The notes: generated by a model from the sequence alone, not told the origin. A stretch of DNA of 64,000 nucleotides from Angustibacter luteus (GCF_039541115.1 NZ_BAABFP010000007.1:274290-338289); one strand, 5' to 3'; positions 46,626 through 54,914 are shown, counted from the first letter of the stretch. Translations and numbers: made by a program.

Positions 46626-47813
46626 GTGCGCACCCAGGAGCGCACCCAGGTCGCCATCGTCGGGGCCGGCCCGGCGGGGTTGATGCTGTCCCACCTGCTG
46701 CACCTGCACGGCGTCACCTCGGTCGTGCTGGAGGTGCGGGACCGGGAGTACGTCGAGCACCGGGTCCGCGCCGGCGTCCTCGAGCAGGGCACCGTGGACC
46801 TGCTGCGAGACAGCGGGATCGGGGCCCGACTGCTCCGCGAGGGGCAGCCCCACGAGGCGATCAACCTGCAGTTCGCCGGCGAGCGGCACCGGATCGCGAT
46901 GACCGAGCTGACCGGCCGGCGGATCACCGTGTACGGCCAGCAGGAGGTGGTGAAGGACCTCATCGCGCAACGGCTGGCGGACGACGGGCAGATCGTGTTC
47001 GAGGCCGCCGACGTCGCGGTCGACGGGGTGGACAGCGACGACCCGGTGGTGCGCTACCGCGTCGAGGGTGCGCAGCACGAGCTGCGGGCCGACTTCGTGG
47101 TCGGCTGCGACGGTTCGCACGGGGTCAGCAAGGACGCGGTGCCGGACGGGGTGCTGACCACCTACGAGCGGACGTACCCGTTCGCCTGGCTGGGGATCCT
47201 GGCCCAGGCCGCACCGGCCGTCCACGAGCTGATCTACGCCCGGCACGATCGCGGCTTCGCCCTGTACAGCCTGCGATCGCCGCAGGTCTCACGGCTCTAC
47301 CTGCAGGTCGCCCCGGACGAGGACCTGGCGCAGTGGCCCGACGACCGGGTGTGGGCCGAGCTGCACACCCGGCTCGAGCTGGACGGCGACCCCGTGCGGG
47401 TCACCGAGGGACCGGTGCTGGAGAAGGGCATCACGCCCATGCGCAGCCTGGTCGTCGAGCCGATGCAGCACCGGCGGCTGTTCCTGGCCGGCGACGCCGT
47501 GCACATCGTCCCGCCGACCGGTGCCAAGGGCATGAACCTGGCGATGGCCGACGCGAACCTGCTCGGCCAGGCCTTCGACTCCTGGTACGGCCGGGGCGAG
47601 CGAGAGCTCCTGGACGGCTACTCCCGCACCGCACTGCGCCGGGTCTGGCGGGCGCAGCACTTCTCCTGGTGGATGACGTCGATGCTGCACACCTTCGGCG
47701 GCGCCGACCCGTACGAGGAGCAGCTCGCGCTGTCCCAGCTGCGGTACGCGACGACGTCCACGGCCTACGCGACCTCCCTGGCGGAGAACTACGTCGGCCT
47801 GGTCGACGTCTGA
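46626..47813 (+). CDS. pobA: 4-hydroxybenzoate 3-monooxygenase
   Basis: The 395-aa flavoprotein hydroxylates 4-hydroxybenzoate to protocatechuate. It has the FAD GxGxxG (VAIVGAGPAGLML), the DG motif VVGCDGSHG and the GD motif LAGDAVHIVPPTGAKGMNLA. The GTG at 46626 was preferred: GGAGGT lies 3 nt upstream and the N-terminus (MRTQ...VAIVGAGPAG) then matches known PobA. The alternative ATG at 46611 has no ribosome site. It sits 16 bases after the aldehyde dehydrogenase gene and feeds the divergent pca operon. Confidence 0.96.
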   Translation: MRTQERTQVAIVGAGPAGLMLSHLLHLHGVTSVVLEVRDREYVEHRVRAGVLEQGTVDLLRDSGIGARLLREGQPHEAINLQFAGERHRIAMTELTGRRITVYGQQEVVKDLIAQRLADDGQIVFEAADVAVDGVDSDDPVVRYRVEGAQHELRADFVVGCDGSHGVSKDAVPDGVLTTYERTYPFAWLGILAQAAPAVHELIYARHDRGFALYSLRSPQVSRLYLQVAPDEDLAQWPDDRVWAELHTRLELDGDPVRVTEGPVLEKGITPMRSLVVEPMQHRRLFLAGDAVHIVPPTGAKGMNLAMADANLLGQAFDSWYGRGERELLDGYSRTALRRVWRAQHFSWWMTSMLHTFGGADPYEEQLALSQLRYATTSTAYATSLAENYVGLVDV

Positions 47814-47814
47814 G

Positions 47815-48624
47815 CTAGCGGGCACGGGCGATCGTCAAGGTCATCGCGAAGTGCTTGTCGACGGAGCCGCCGAAGTCCCGGTCGATCAGCACCCGCAGGG
47901 CGTCGAGCCGCTCGGCGCGCTCCGTCGGGGGCAGCGCCCGGGTCGTGGAGAACGTGTCGACCAGCGCCGCGAACCGCTGCGCGGAGTAGCGCACGACGAC
48001 CGGGTACACCAGGAAGTCCACCGGCTCGAACAGGTCGGGATCAGCCGGCTCCGGCTGCAGCTCGCCCACCGACGGCAGTCGCGGCTCGTCGTCCGGTGAG
48101 GCGCCGTGGGCGTGGCGGCGCGGGTGCGGTCGTTCCGTCGACCGCCGGTAGATGTCCTGGGACGCAGCGAAGAACGCGTCGCCGGACTCGTGAGCGACGT
48201 GCTCGCTGTAGATCACGGCGAGGTGGCCGCCGGCACGCAGCAGGTCGTGCGGCCGTCGCCAGCGGACGGCCTCGGGCACCCAGTGCAGGGACGTCGCGGC
48301 GTACACCACGTCGAACGCCTGTAGTGGCAGGTCGGTGCTCTCCACGGCTCCCTGCACCACGTGGACCCGCGGGTACGGCGCGAGGTGCTCGCGAGCCAGC
48401 CGGGCCATCGCGCCGCCGAGCTCGACGGCCGTGATGGCGAACCCGCGGGCGGCCAGGGGCACGGTCGCCTGGCCGGTGCCGGGACCGATCTCCAGCAGCG
48501 CCGAGTCCGGGCCGATCCCGGTCGCCGCGACGAGGGCGTCGAACAGCTCGTCCGGGTAGCCGGGTCGCACGTCCGCGTACTGGGTGGCGACGGCGTCGAA
48601 GGTCGTGCGTAGGTCGTCCGACAT
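47815..48624 (-). CDS. Class I SAM-dependent methyltransferase
   Basis: The 269-aa protein has the SAM-binding motif LLEIGPGTGQATVPLA (about residue 40-55), the acidic post-motif VELGG, and SLHWVPEAVRWR, as in trans-aconitate/SmtA-like methyltransferases. The ATG at 48624 has an AAGGGGGT ribosome site. The substrate is unknown. It converges on pobA with a 1-bp gap, and no terminator is visible between them. Confidence 0.9.
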   Translation of the reverse strand: MSDDLRTTFDAVATQYADVRPGYPDELFDALVAATGIGPDSALLEIGPGTGQATVPLAARGFAITAVELGGAMARLAREHLAPYPRVHVVQGAVESTDLPLQAFDVVYAATSLHWVPEAVRWRRPHDLLRAGGHLAVIYSEHVAHESGDAFFAASQDIYRRSTERPHPRRHAHGASPDDEPRLPSVGELQPEPADPDLFEPVDFLVYPVVVRYSAQRFAALVDTFSTTRALPPTERAERLDALRVLIDRDFGGSVDKHFAMTLTIARAR

Positions 48625-48642
48625 CGGTGCGACCCCCTTCCG

Positions 48643-48724
48643 TGCGGGAGAAGGGACTCGAACCCTCACGCCCGAAGGCACAGGAACCTAAATCCTGCGT
48701 GGCTGCCAGTTACACCACTCCCGC
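48643..48724 (-). tRNA. tRNA-Leu(UAG)
   Basis: An 82-nt tRNA on the minus strand. The 7-bp acceptor stem GCGGGAG / CTCCCGC, the long variable arm TGCCTTCGGGCGT typical of tRNA-Leu, and the T arm GGGTTCGAGTCCC are present. The anticodon stem-loop CAGGA-TTTAGGT-TCCTG gives anticodon UAG. No CCA is encoded after the discriminator A. Confidence 0.95.
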
Positions 48725-48748
48725 TCGCGGCCACAGCCTACGAGAAGG

Positions 48749-49213
48749 TCACACGCCCAGCTGCTTGCGCAGCGACGCCACGTGCCCGGTGGCCTTGATG
48801 TTGTACCGGGCGAGCTCGACGTCCCCGTCCTCGCCGACGACGACGGTCGAGCGGATCACGCCGGTCACCGTCTTGCCGTAGAGCTTCTTCTCGCCGAACG
48901 CGCCCCAGGCCGTCAGCGTCGCCTTGTCCGGGTCGGACAGCAGCGGGTAGGTCAGCGACTCCTTCTCGACGAACTTCGCGAGCTTCTCGGGCTTGTCCGG
49001 GCTGACGCCGAGCACCTCGTAGCCCGCGGCCTGCAGCGGTGCCAGGCTGTCCCGGAAGTCACAGGCCTCCTTGGTGCAGCCCGGCGTCATCGCCGCCGGG
49101 TAGAAGAACACGACGACCTTGCGGCCGCGCAGGTCGTGCAACGAGACCTCGCGCCCGGTCTGGTCGGTCAAGGTGAAGTCGGGGGCGGGCTGGCCGACGG
49201 TGAGCTGGGGCAC
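48749..49213 (-). CDS. bcp: Thioredoxin-dependent peroxiredoxin, Bcp/PrxQ type
   Basis: The 154-aa peroxiredoxin reduces H2O2 and organic peroxides. The peroxidatic Cys lies in YPAAMTPGCTKEACDFRD, with the second Cys five residues on, as in Bcp. The N-terminus VGQPAPDFTLTDQTG is typical. In most homologues the loop reads YPKDxTPGCT; here it reads YPAAMTPGCT. The GTG start is preceded by GAGAGG. Confidence 0.95.
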   Translation of the reverse strand: MPQLTVGQPAPDFTLTDQTGREVSLHDLRGRKVVVFFYPAAMTPGCTKEACDFRDSLAPLQAAGYEVLGVSPDKPEKLAKFVEKESLTYPLLSDPDKATLTAWGAFGEKKLYGKTVTGVIRSTVVVGEDGDVELARYNIKATGHVASLRKQLGV

Positions 49214-49355
49214 GGTGCGCCTCTCGTTCGGGACTGCGGTGCTGGGTCGTGCTCCATCTCATCATCTCCCGCTGCCCCGCAGGGCCGCGGCCGGTAGGTT
49301 GTGCGGAGCCGAAGCAGCACGCACCAGCACCGCCGGACCAGAGCAGGGAGACGCC

Positions 49356-49616
49356 GTGAGCCAGACAGACCCCGCTGCCATCGAGTCCGAGATCGTGGCC
49401 ACCCGCGACCACCTCAAGGGCACGGTGGACGAGCTCGCCCACCGCCTGACCCCCAAGGAGATCGCCCGGCGTTCCGTCGCGGAGGCGAAGTCCGACGTGC
49501 GCGAGGCGACGACCAACCCCGACGGCTCGCTGCGGGTGGAACGGATCGCTGCCGTGGCCGCTGCCGTGGCCGCCGTCGTCGGTCTGCTCGCCGTGCTGCG
49601 TCACCGCCGGTCCTGA
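49356..49616 (+). CDS. DUF3618 family protein
   Basis: The 86-aa protein has the DUF3618 core IESEIVATRDHLKGTVDELAHRLTPKEI. One C-terminal hydrophobic segment follows (AAVAAAVAAVVGLLAVL) and then RHRRS. A GTG start has AGGGAG upstream. DUF3618 proteins are actinobacterial, often near membrane or stress genes, and of unknown role. It is followed 1 base later by the DUF427 gene. Confidence 0.9.
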   Translation: MSQTDPAAIESEIVATRDHLKGTVDELAHRLTPKEIARRSVAEAKSDVREATTNPDGSLRVERIAAVAAAVAAVVGLLAVLRHRRS

Positions 49617-49617
49617 C

Positions 49618-50160
49618 GTGGCGACGACCCGGCGTACCCCGCGGGGCGTCGTCCCGGTCGAGCCCCAGCCCGGCCAGGAGTCGGTCTGGGACTACCCCCG
49701 GCCGCCGCGCACCGAGCCGTCGTCCGAGCACGTGGTCGTGCGGCTGGGCGGTGCCGTCGTCATCGACACCCGACGCAGCCTGCGGCTGCTGGAGACCAGC
49801 CACCCGCCCACGTACTACCTGCCGCTGGACGACGTCGCCCCCGGCGCCCTGCGTGCGGCCGCCGGTTCGTCCTTCTGCGAGTGGAAGGGCATCGCGTCCT
49901 ACCTGGACGTCGTCGGCGGCAGCGACGGCGGCCCGGACGGGCAGCCGGTGGTCGCGGAGCGGGCGGCCTGGACGTACCCGCACCCCACACCTCCCTTCGA
50001 GCACCTGGCCGGCTACCTCGCGCTGTACCCGGCGCGGATGGACGAGTGCACGGTGGACGACGAGCCGGTCCGGGCGCAGGAGGGCGGCTTCTACGGGGGC
50101 TGGGTGACCGGGCGGGTGGTCGGTCCGTTCAAGGGTGGTGCGGGCTCGTCGTCCTGGTGA
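49618..50160 (+). CDS. DUF427 family protein
   Basis: The 180-aa single-domain protein has the family blocks VWDYPRPP, RLLETSHPPTYYLPLDDV, FCEWKGIASYLDV, WTYPHPTPPFEHLAGYLALYPARMDECTVD (read in overlapping parts) and QEGGFYGGW. The DUF427 beta-barrel has no settled function. The GTG start begins one base after the DUF3618 stop, so the two are probably co-transcribed. Confidence 0.92.
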   Translation: MATTRRTPRGVVPVEPQPGQESVWDYPRPPRTEPSSEHVVVRLGGAVVIDTRRSLRLLETSHPPTYYLPLDDVAPGALRAAAGSSFCEWKGIASYLDVVGGSDGGPDGQPVVAERAAWTYPHPTPPFEHLAGYLALYPARMDECTVDDEPVRAQEGGFYGGWVTGRVVGPFKGGAGSSSW

Positions 50161-50181
50161 CGCGCGGGTAGCGTGCACCCC

Positions 50182-50517
50182 GTGAGCCCCACCGATCCCA
50201 CCTCCCGGCTGCCGATCCGGATGCTGCACGACCGGTTGCTGGTCTCGGCCGACGGCGACGGCGGGGAGCGGCGCAGCGGCGGGGGCATCGTGATCCCGGC
50301 CACGGCGGCGGTCGGCAAGCGGCTGTCCTGGGCCGAGGTGAAGGCCGTCGGGCAGCACGTGCGCCAGGTGCAGGTGGGGGACCGGGTGCTGTTCGACCCC
50401 GAGGACCGGTCCGAGGTCGAGCTGCAGGGCGCGCCCTACGCGTTGCTGCGCGAGCGGGACGTGCACGCCGTCGCCGCGTCCCGGGTCGACGACGGCCAGA
50501 CGGGCCTGTACCTCTGA
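50182..50517 (+). CDS. GroES-like co-chaperonin fold protein
   Basis: The 111-aa protein is related to Cpn10. It has IRMLHDRLLVSADGD and RRSGGGIVIPATA, then VKAVGQHVRQVQVGDRVLFDP and a C-terminal YALLRERDVHAV. It is not in a groEL operon and has a longer C-terminus than true GroES, so it is likely one of the actinobacterial GroES-like paralogs. The start may be GTG 50182 (used) or GTG 50173. Its stop touches the possible CTG start of the P450 frame. Confidence 0.8.
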   Translation: MSPTDPTSRLPIRMLHDRLLVSADGDGGERRSGGGIVIPATAAVGKRLSWAEVKAVGQHVRQVQVGDRVLFDPEDRSEVELQGAPYALLRERDVHAVAASRVDDGQTGLYL

Positions 50518-50576
50518 GCGCGCGCGCGAACGCCCGCTACACCGCGCTGGACGTCGACGGCCCGCTCCCGCGGGAC

Positions 50577-51899
50577 ATGCTGCGCGACCTGCTGGCGATC
50601 CGCCGTGACCCGCTGCGCTACCTGGAGCGGGTGGTGGCCCGGTACGGCGACCTGGTGGCGTTCCCGTTGCCGCGCACGCCGGTGCTGCTCGTCAACGACC
50701 CCGACGGCGCCCGCCGGGTGCTCGTGGAGAACGCGCGCGGCTACTCCAAGCAGACCGTGCAGTACGGCGCGCTGGGCGCGGTCACCGGTGCGGGCCTGCT
50801 GACCGCGGACGGTCCGGAGTGGCGCCGGCACCGGCGGATCGCGCAGCCGGCCTTCCACCACGGCTCGCTGGACGCCGTCGCCGACCAGTCCGCGCGGGCG
50901 GCCCAGCACCTGCTGGGGCAGTGGCGCGACCTCGCGCCCGGAGCGGTCGTGGACGTCGACGCGGCCTGCCTGCGGGCCACCCTGGACGTCGTCGGCGGCA
51001 CCCTGTTCGACGCGGACCTGGCGGCGGATGGCGCGCGGATCGTCACGGCGGTCGGCGAGGCGCTCGAGGTCGTGGTGGCCCGGGCCCGCGCCCCCCGGCC
51101 GGCCTGGCTCCCGCTGCCCTCCAAGCACCGGCTGGACCGGGCGGTCGCCACCCTGGACGAGACGTGTGCGCGCGTCGTCCGGTCGCGTCGGGCCCGCGGG
51201 ATCGAGCCGGCGGCGAGCGACCTGCTGGCCCTGCTGCTGCGCTCGGCCGACCCGGACGCGGACGGGCAGGGCGGCCTCACCGACCGCGAGGTACGCGACG
51301 AGATCGTCACCCTGGTGATCGCCGGGCACGAGACCGTGGCGTCCTCGCTGGGCTGGACCCTGCAGCTGCTCGCCGAGCACCCCGCCGTCCAGGACCGCCT
51401 GCACGCCGAGCTCACGCAGGTGCTGGAGGGGCGCCGTCCGGGCTGGTCCGACGTCCCGGCCCTGCGCTACACCCGGCGGGTCGTCGACGAGGCCCTGCGG
51501 CTCTACCCGCCCGCCTGGGTGCTTACCCGACGCGCCGTCGAGGCCGACGTGGTGGCCGGCGTCGACGTCCCGGCGGGAAGCCTCGTGATCATCAGCCCGT
51601 GGCTTCTGCACCGGCGCGCCGAGGCGTGGCCCGACCCGGCGGCGTTCGACCCGGACCGGTTCGCCGCCGACCGCGCCGCCGCGCCGCGGCCGGACTACCT
51701 GCCCTTCGGGGTGGGTCCGCGGCTGTGCATCGGGCGCGACTTTGCCCTGGTGGAGTCGGTGCTCGTGCTGGCGACGCTCCTGCAACGGGTCCGGTTCGAG
51801 CCGGTGCGGCGCGACGGTGCGCCCACCCGCCCGGACGTCGACGCCCTCGTCACCCTGCGCCCGCACGGCGGCCTGCCGCTGCACGTCCAGCCGCGCTGA
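50577..51899 (+). CDS. Cytochrome P450
   Basis: At least 440 aa. P450 landmarks are the I-helix VIAGHETVASSLGW, the K-helix ExxR in DEALRLYPP, and the haem loop FGVGPRLCIGRDFA with the Cys ligand. It belongs with the class that resembles CYP102/CYP110-like soluble enzymes; the substrate is unknown. ATG 50577 is the first canonical start. However, the frame is open and protein-like back to a CTG at 50514 that overlaps the GroES-like stop (CTGA), so the true start may be non-canonical. No ferredoxin gene is adjacent. Confidence 0.92.
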   Translation: MLRDLLAIRRDPLRYLERVVARYGDLVAFPLPRTPVLLVNDPDGARRVLVENARGYSKQTVQYGALGAVTGAGLLTADGPEWRRHRRIAQPAFHHGSLDAVADQSARAAQHLLGQWRDLAPGAVVDVDAACLRATLDVVGGTLFDADLAADGARIVTAVGEALEVVVARARAPRPAWLPLPSKHRLDRAVATLDETCARVVRSRRARGIEPAASDLLALLLRSADPDADGQGGLTDREVRDEIVTLVIAGHETVASSLGWTLQLLAEHPAVQDRLHAELTQVLEGRRPGWSDVPALRYTRRVVDEALRLYPPAWVLTRRAVEADVVAGVDVPAGSLVIISPWLLHRRAEAWPDPAAFDPDRFAADRAAAPRPDYLPFGVGPRLCIGRDFALVESVLVLATLLQRVRFEPVRRDGAPTRPDVDALVTLRPHGGLPLHVQPR

Positions 51900-51983
51900 C
51901 GACGCGGGCGCTGGGCCGTCCGGGGGACAGCGCCCCCCACCGGTGAACCCGGTGGCCGATCGTGCCGATCACGCGCGCAGGCC
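51870..51983 (+). other. Structured leader candidate before HD-GYP gene
   Basis: GGCCTGC (51870-51876) can pair with GCAGGCC (51977-51983), enclosing a perfect 7-bp hairpin CCACCGG-TGAAC-CCGGTGG (51937-51955) and a CCGA...TCACGCG segment. The outer arm lies in the end of the P450 coding region. It may be a folded 5' leader, possibly a riboswitch, or only a terminator hairpin. Confidence 0.25.
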
Positions 51984-52009
51984 TTGTCTGTGCAGGGAAG
52001 GGATCGACG

Positions 52010-53479
52010 GTGATCGCGAGCACCACCGAAGCGCACTGGACCCCGCGTCCCGTGCTGGCCTTCGGCGTGCGCGTGGTCCAGTACGGGCTGCCGCTGCTCG
52101 CCGGTTCCGTGGCGGTCACCATCGTGGCGCCGATGCTGGTCGGGCTCGTCCCGCACCCGGCGGTGATCGGGCTGTCCCTGGCCGTGGCGGTCGTCGTCAG
52201 CCTGTTCGTCTCGCACCTGACGATGCGGCTCGGACCGCTCGCCGTGCTGCTGAAGATGACCATGATCTTCCCCGACCACGCGCCGACCCGGCTGAAGGTG
52301 GCCCGTCGCTCCACGAGCGCGGACGAGATCCGCCGCCGGCTGACCAGCGGACGCACCGACGAGCACGAGGCCGCGATCACCATGCTGTCGCTGGTCACCG
52401 CGCTCGGGCGCCACGACCGGCACACCCGCGGGCACAGCGAGAGGGTCCGGCTGTTCTGCGACCTGCTGTCCCGCGAGCTCGGGCTGTCCGAGGAGGACGC
52501 CGGGCGGCTGCGCTGGGCCGCACTGATCCACGACATCGGCAAGCTCGAGGTCGCCGTCACGGTGCTGAACAAGCCGGGTCGGCTGAACGTGCGCGAGTGG
52601 GCGCAGATCCGGATGCACCCGCAGGCCGGGGCGCGACTGGCGCGGCCGCTGGCACCGTGGCTCGGGCCCTGGTTCGCCGGCATCGCCGAGCACCACGAGC
52701 GCTTCGACGGCACCGGCTACCCGTTGGGGCTGGCCGGTGACCAGATCTCGCTCGCCGGGCGCGCCGTCGCCGTGGTCGACGCCTACGAGACGATGACGGC
52801 CGCCCGCACCTACAAGGCGGCCGTCTCGGCCGTCGCCGCCCGGGCCGAACTGACCCGCTGTGCCGGCACGCACTTCGACCCGGCCATGGTGCGCGCCTTC
52901 CTCGGCATCGCGCTGCCGCGGCTGCTGTGGTCCGTGGGACCCCTCGCGTTCTTCGTCAACCTCCCGGTGCTGCGCTGGGTCGGGGACGGCGGGGCGCGGC
53001 TGGCGCAGGCGTCGTCCACCGCCGTCAACGTCGCCGGGGTCTCAGCGGTCGTCGTCGCCTCCGGCGCCCTGCCCGCTGCGGCCGCCGACCCGGCGCCCAG
53101 CGCCGCCAGGCCCGGCGTGCACCAGGTCAACAAGCAGCCGTCCGAGCACGGCACGAAGAAGTCCGGCGGCAAGGTCGCACGCCCGTCCGGGGGTGCCGCG
53201 CGGCCCGCGTCGGGTTCGGCCGCTCGGGCCACCGCGCCGCCGGCGGCGGCGAAGCAGTCCGGGGCGACGGCGGCGCCGACGCCGGCATCGACCGGTGCGC
53301 CGACGGACGTCCCGCTGCCCTCCGGAACGGCGTTGCCGCCGCCCGGTCCGACGGCGACCAGCGTTCCCACGCCCACGGCCTCGGTGACCGACAACAGCCA
53401 GCACGGTCCCAAGAAGAAGAAGCGGGGCAGGGGCAGGGGCAAGGGCAAGGGGAGCCACGAGAGCGGACACGACGGCTGA
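52010..53479 (+). CDS. Membrane-associated HD-GYP domain protein
   Basis: The protein has 489 aa from the GTG at 52010; an ATG-less longer frame begins at 51962. Two hydrophobic segments (about residues 20-45 and 50-72) precede the HD-GYP domain. That domain has HTRGHSERV, IHDIGK (H174/D175), HPQAGARL and HHERFDGTGYP (GYP at 236-238). Domains of this type hydrolyse cyclic di-GMP. A third hydrophobic stretch lies at about 303-320. The last about 150 residues are Pro/Ala/Ser-rich and end in a Lys/Arg/Gly tail (KKKKRGRGRGKGKG). This basic low-complexity tail is unusual. Confidence 0.9.
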   Translation: MIASTTEAHWTPRPVLAFGVRVVQYGLPLLAGSVAVTIVAPMLVGLVPHPAVIGLSLAVAVVVSLFVSHLTMRLGPLAVLLKMTMIFPDHAPTRLKVARRSTSADEIRRRLTSGRTDEHEAAITMLSLVTALGRHDRHTRGHSERVRLFCDLLSRELGLSEEDAGRLRWAALIHDIGKLEVAVTVLNKPGRLNVREWAQIRMHPQAGARLARPLAPWLGPWFAGIAEHHERFDGTGYPLGLAGDQISLAGRAVAVVDAYETMTAARTYKAAVSAVAARAELTRCAGTHFDPAMVRAFLGIALPRLLWSVGPLAFFVNLPVLRWVGDGGARLAQASSTAVNVAGVSAVVVASGALPAAAADPAPSAARPGVHQVNKQPSEHGTKKSGGKVARPSGGAARPASGSAARATAPPAAAKQSGATAAPTPASTGAPTDVPLPSGTALPPPGPTATSVPTPTASVTDNSQHGPKKKKRGRGRGKGKGSHESGHDG

Positions 53480-53545
53480 ACCCCTTCTGCTGGAGGATCG
53501 CCAGGGTGTAGAGATGGCGCCACCCCGAGGAAGGCGACCCCGCCC

Positions 53546-54580
53546 ATGAACGCACTCCCGCTGTTCCCGACGTCCCTGGTCGGCAGCTACCCGCAGCCCG
53601 ACTGGCTGATCGACCGCGCCAAGCTGGCCGGCCGGTTCCCGCCCCGGGTGCGGGCGCGAGAGCTGTGGCGGCCGGACGAGGCGTACCTCGCGCAGGCGCA
53701 GGACGACGCGACCCTGCTGGCGATCCGGGCGCAGGAGGACGCCGGGCTCGACATCGTCACGGACGGCGAGATCCGCCGCGAGAGCTACTCCAACCACTTC
53801 GCCACCCGGCTGGACGGCGTCGACATCGACAACCCCGGCGTCGGCATGGACCGCAGCGGGCACCCGAACCCGGTGCCCCGGGTGGTGGGTCCGATCAGTC
53901 GGCCCGGGCCGATCCAGCGCCCGGACCTGGAGTTCCTGACGGCGCACACGGACCGGACGACCAAGGTGACCGTGCCGGGACCGTTCACCATGTCGCAGCA
54001 GGCCCAGGACGACTTCTACGGCGACCCCCGCTCGATGGCGCTCGCCTACGCCGAGGCCGTCAACCAGGAGGTCAAGGACCTGTTCGCGGCGGGGGCGGAC
54101 GTCGTCCAGATCGATGAGCCGTACATGCAGGCGCGTCCCGAGCCGGCCCGCGAGTTCGGGCTGGAGGCGCTCAACCGCGCCCTGGAAGGGGTGGTGGGCA
54201 GCACGGTCGTGCACATCTGCTTCGGGTACGCGGCGATCATCCACGAGCGGCCGTCGGGCTACTCGTTCCTGCCCGAGCTGGCGGACTGCTCCTGCGACGC
54301 GGTGTCGATCGAGACGGCCCAGTCGAACCTGGACCCCGTGGTGCTGAAGCACCTGCCCGACAAGACGATCCTGCTGGGCGTGCTGGACCTGTCCGACCCC
54401 GTCGTCGAGCCGCCCGAGGTGGTCGCCGCCCGGGTCCGCCGGGCGCTGCCGTACGTCGACGCCGAGCGGGTGGTGCTGGCCAGCGACTGCGGGATGAAGT
54501 ACCTGCCGCGCGAGTCCGCGGAGGGCAAGATGCGCTCGCTCGTCGCGGCCGCGCAGGTGCTGCGGGCTGAGCTGGGCTGA
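53546..54580 (+). CDS. Cobalamin-independent methionine synthase (MetE C-terminal domain) family protein
   Basis: The 344-aa protein consists only of the MetE C-terminal barrel. It starts FPTSLVGSYPQPDWL. Zinc ligands appear as His/Cys in VVHICFGYA, Glu in VSIETAQSN and Cys in LASDCGMKYL. Such short members act as methyltransferases or in methyl-group metabolism without the folate-binding N-terminal half. The specific reaction is unknown. Its 3' end merges into a 10-bp tandem repeat that repeats the stop codon. Confidence 0.88.
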   Translation: MNALPLFPTSLVGSYPQPDWLIDRAKLAGRFPPRVRARELWRPDEAYLAQAQDDATLLAIRAQEDAGLDIVTDGEIRRESYSNHFATRLDGVDIDNPGVGMDRSGHPNPVPRVVGPISRPGPIQRPDLEFLTAHTDRTTKVTVPGPFTMSQQAQDDFYGDPRSMALAYAEAVNQEVKDLFAAGADVVQIDEPYMQARPEPAREFGLEALNRALEGVVGSTVVHICFGYAAIIHERPSGYSFLPELADCSCDAVSIETAQSNLDPVVLKHLPDKTILLGVLDLSDPVVEPPEVVAARVRRALPYVDAERVVLASDCGMKYLPRESAEGKMRSLVAAAQVLRAELG

Positions 54581-54600
54581 GCTGGGCTGAGCTGGGCTGA
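54561..54600. repeat. 10-bp tandem repeat at gene end
   Basis: Three perfect copies of GCTGGGCTGA (54571-54600) follow a related TGCGGGCTGA. The repeat spans the stop codon of the MetE-like gene, so further stop triplets follow it. It is probably slippage-prone. Confidence 0.8.
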
Positions 54601-54676
54601 GCCGAAGGCGGTCGTTTCGTCCGTTGACGCGGTCCGGCCCCCGGCGGATCGTGGGTCATGATCACCGGAGGTGGCC

Positions 54677-54826
54677 ATGGCCAGTCGGATCGTGTGCCTC
54701 GTGATCGGGCACAAGTACACCCGGGTCTACGCGCCGGGCAGTACCGCGTACACGGTGAAGTGCACGAGGTGCGGGAAGGTCGACGAGGACCCGCCGACCC
54801 GCAACGTCCCCGCGGGGGGCGTCTAG
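54677..54826 (+). CDS. Small putative zinc-binding protein
   Basis: The 49-aa ORF has a GGAGG ribosome site 7 nt before its ATG. The sequence MASRIVCLVIGHKYTR then VKCTRCGKVDED offers C7, H12, C29 and C32 as metal ligands. It looks like the short Cys-His-Cys-Cys proteins common in actinobacteria and their phages. Function is unknown. It is the last gene before the prophage attachment site. Confidence 0.6.
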   Translation: MASRIVCLVIGHKYTRVYAPGSTAYTVKCTRCGKVDEDPPTRNVPAGGV

Positions 54827-54874
54827 GGGTCGACGACGACTCAGCCCGCAAATGACTCAGCCCGCAAACGACTC

Positions 54875-54905
54875 AGCGGGCCCTCCCCGAAGGGGAGAAC
54901 CCGCT
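54875..54905 (-). terminator. Terminator hairpin of the original tRNA gene
   Basis: AGCGGG/CCCGCT arms enclose a CTCCCC-GAA-GGGG inner stem. On the minus strand it lies just after the tRNA 3' end copy at 54915-54951, so it is the expected terminator of the target tRNA gene. Confidence 0.6.
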
Positions 54906-54914
54906 GGTCAACAC

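Noticed and set aside
51937-51955. Hairpin CCACCGG/CCGGTGG as a clear terminator of the P450 gene
   Set aside because: Only 7 bp and possibly part of a larger leader fold, so it is not listed as a terminator.
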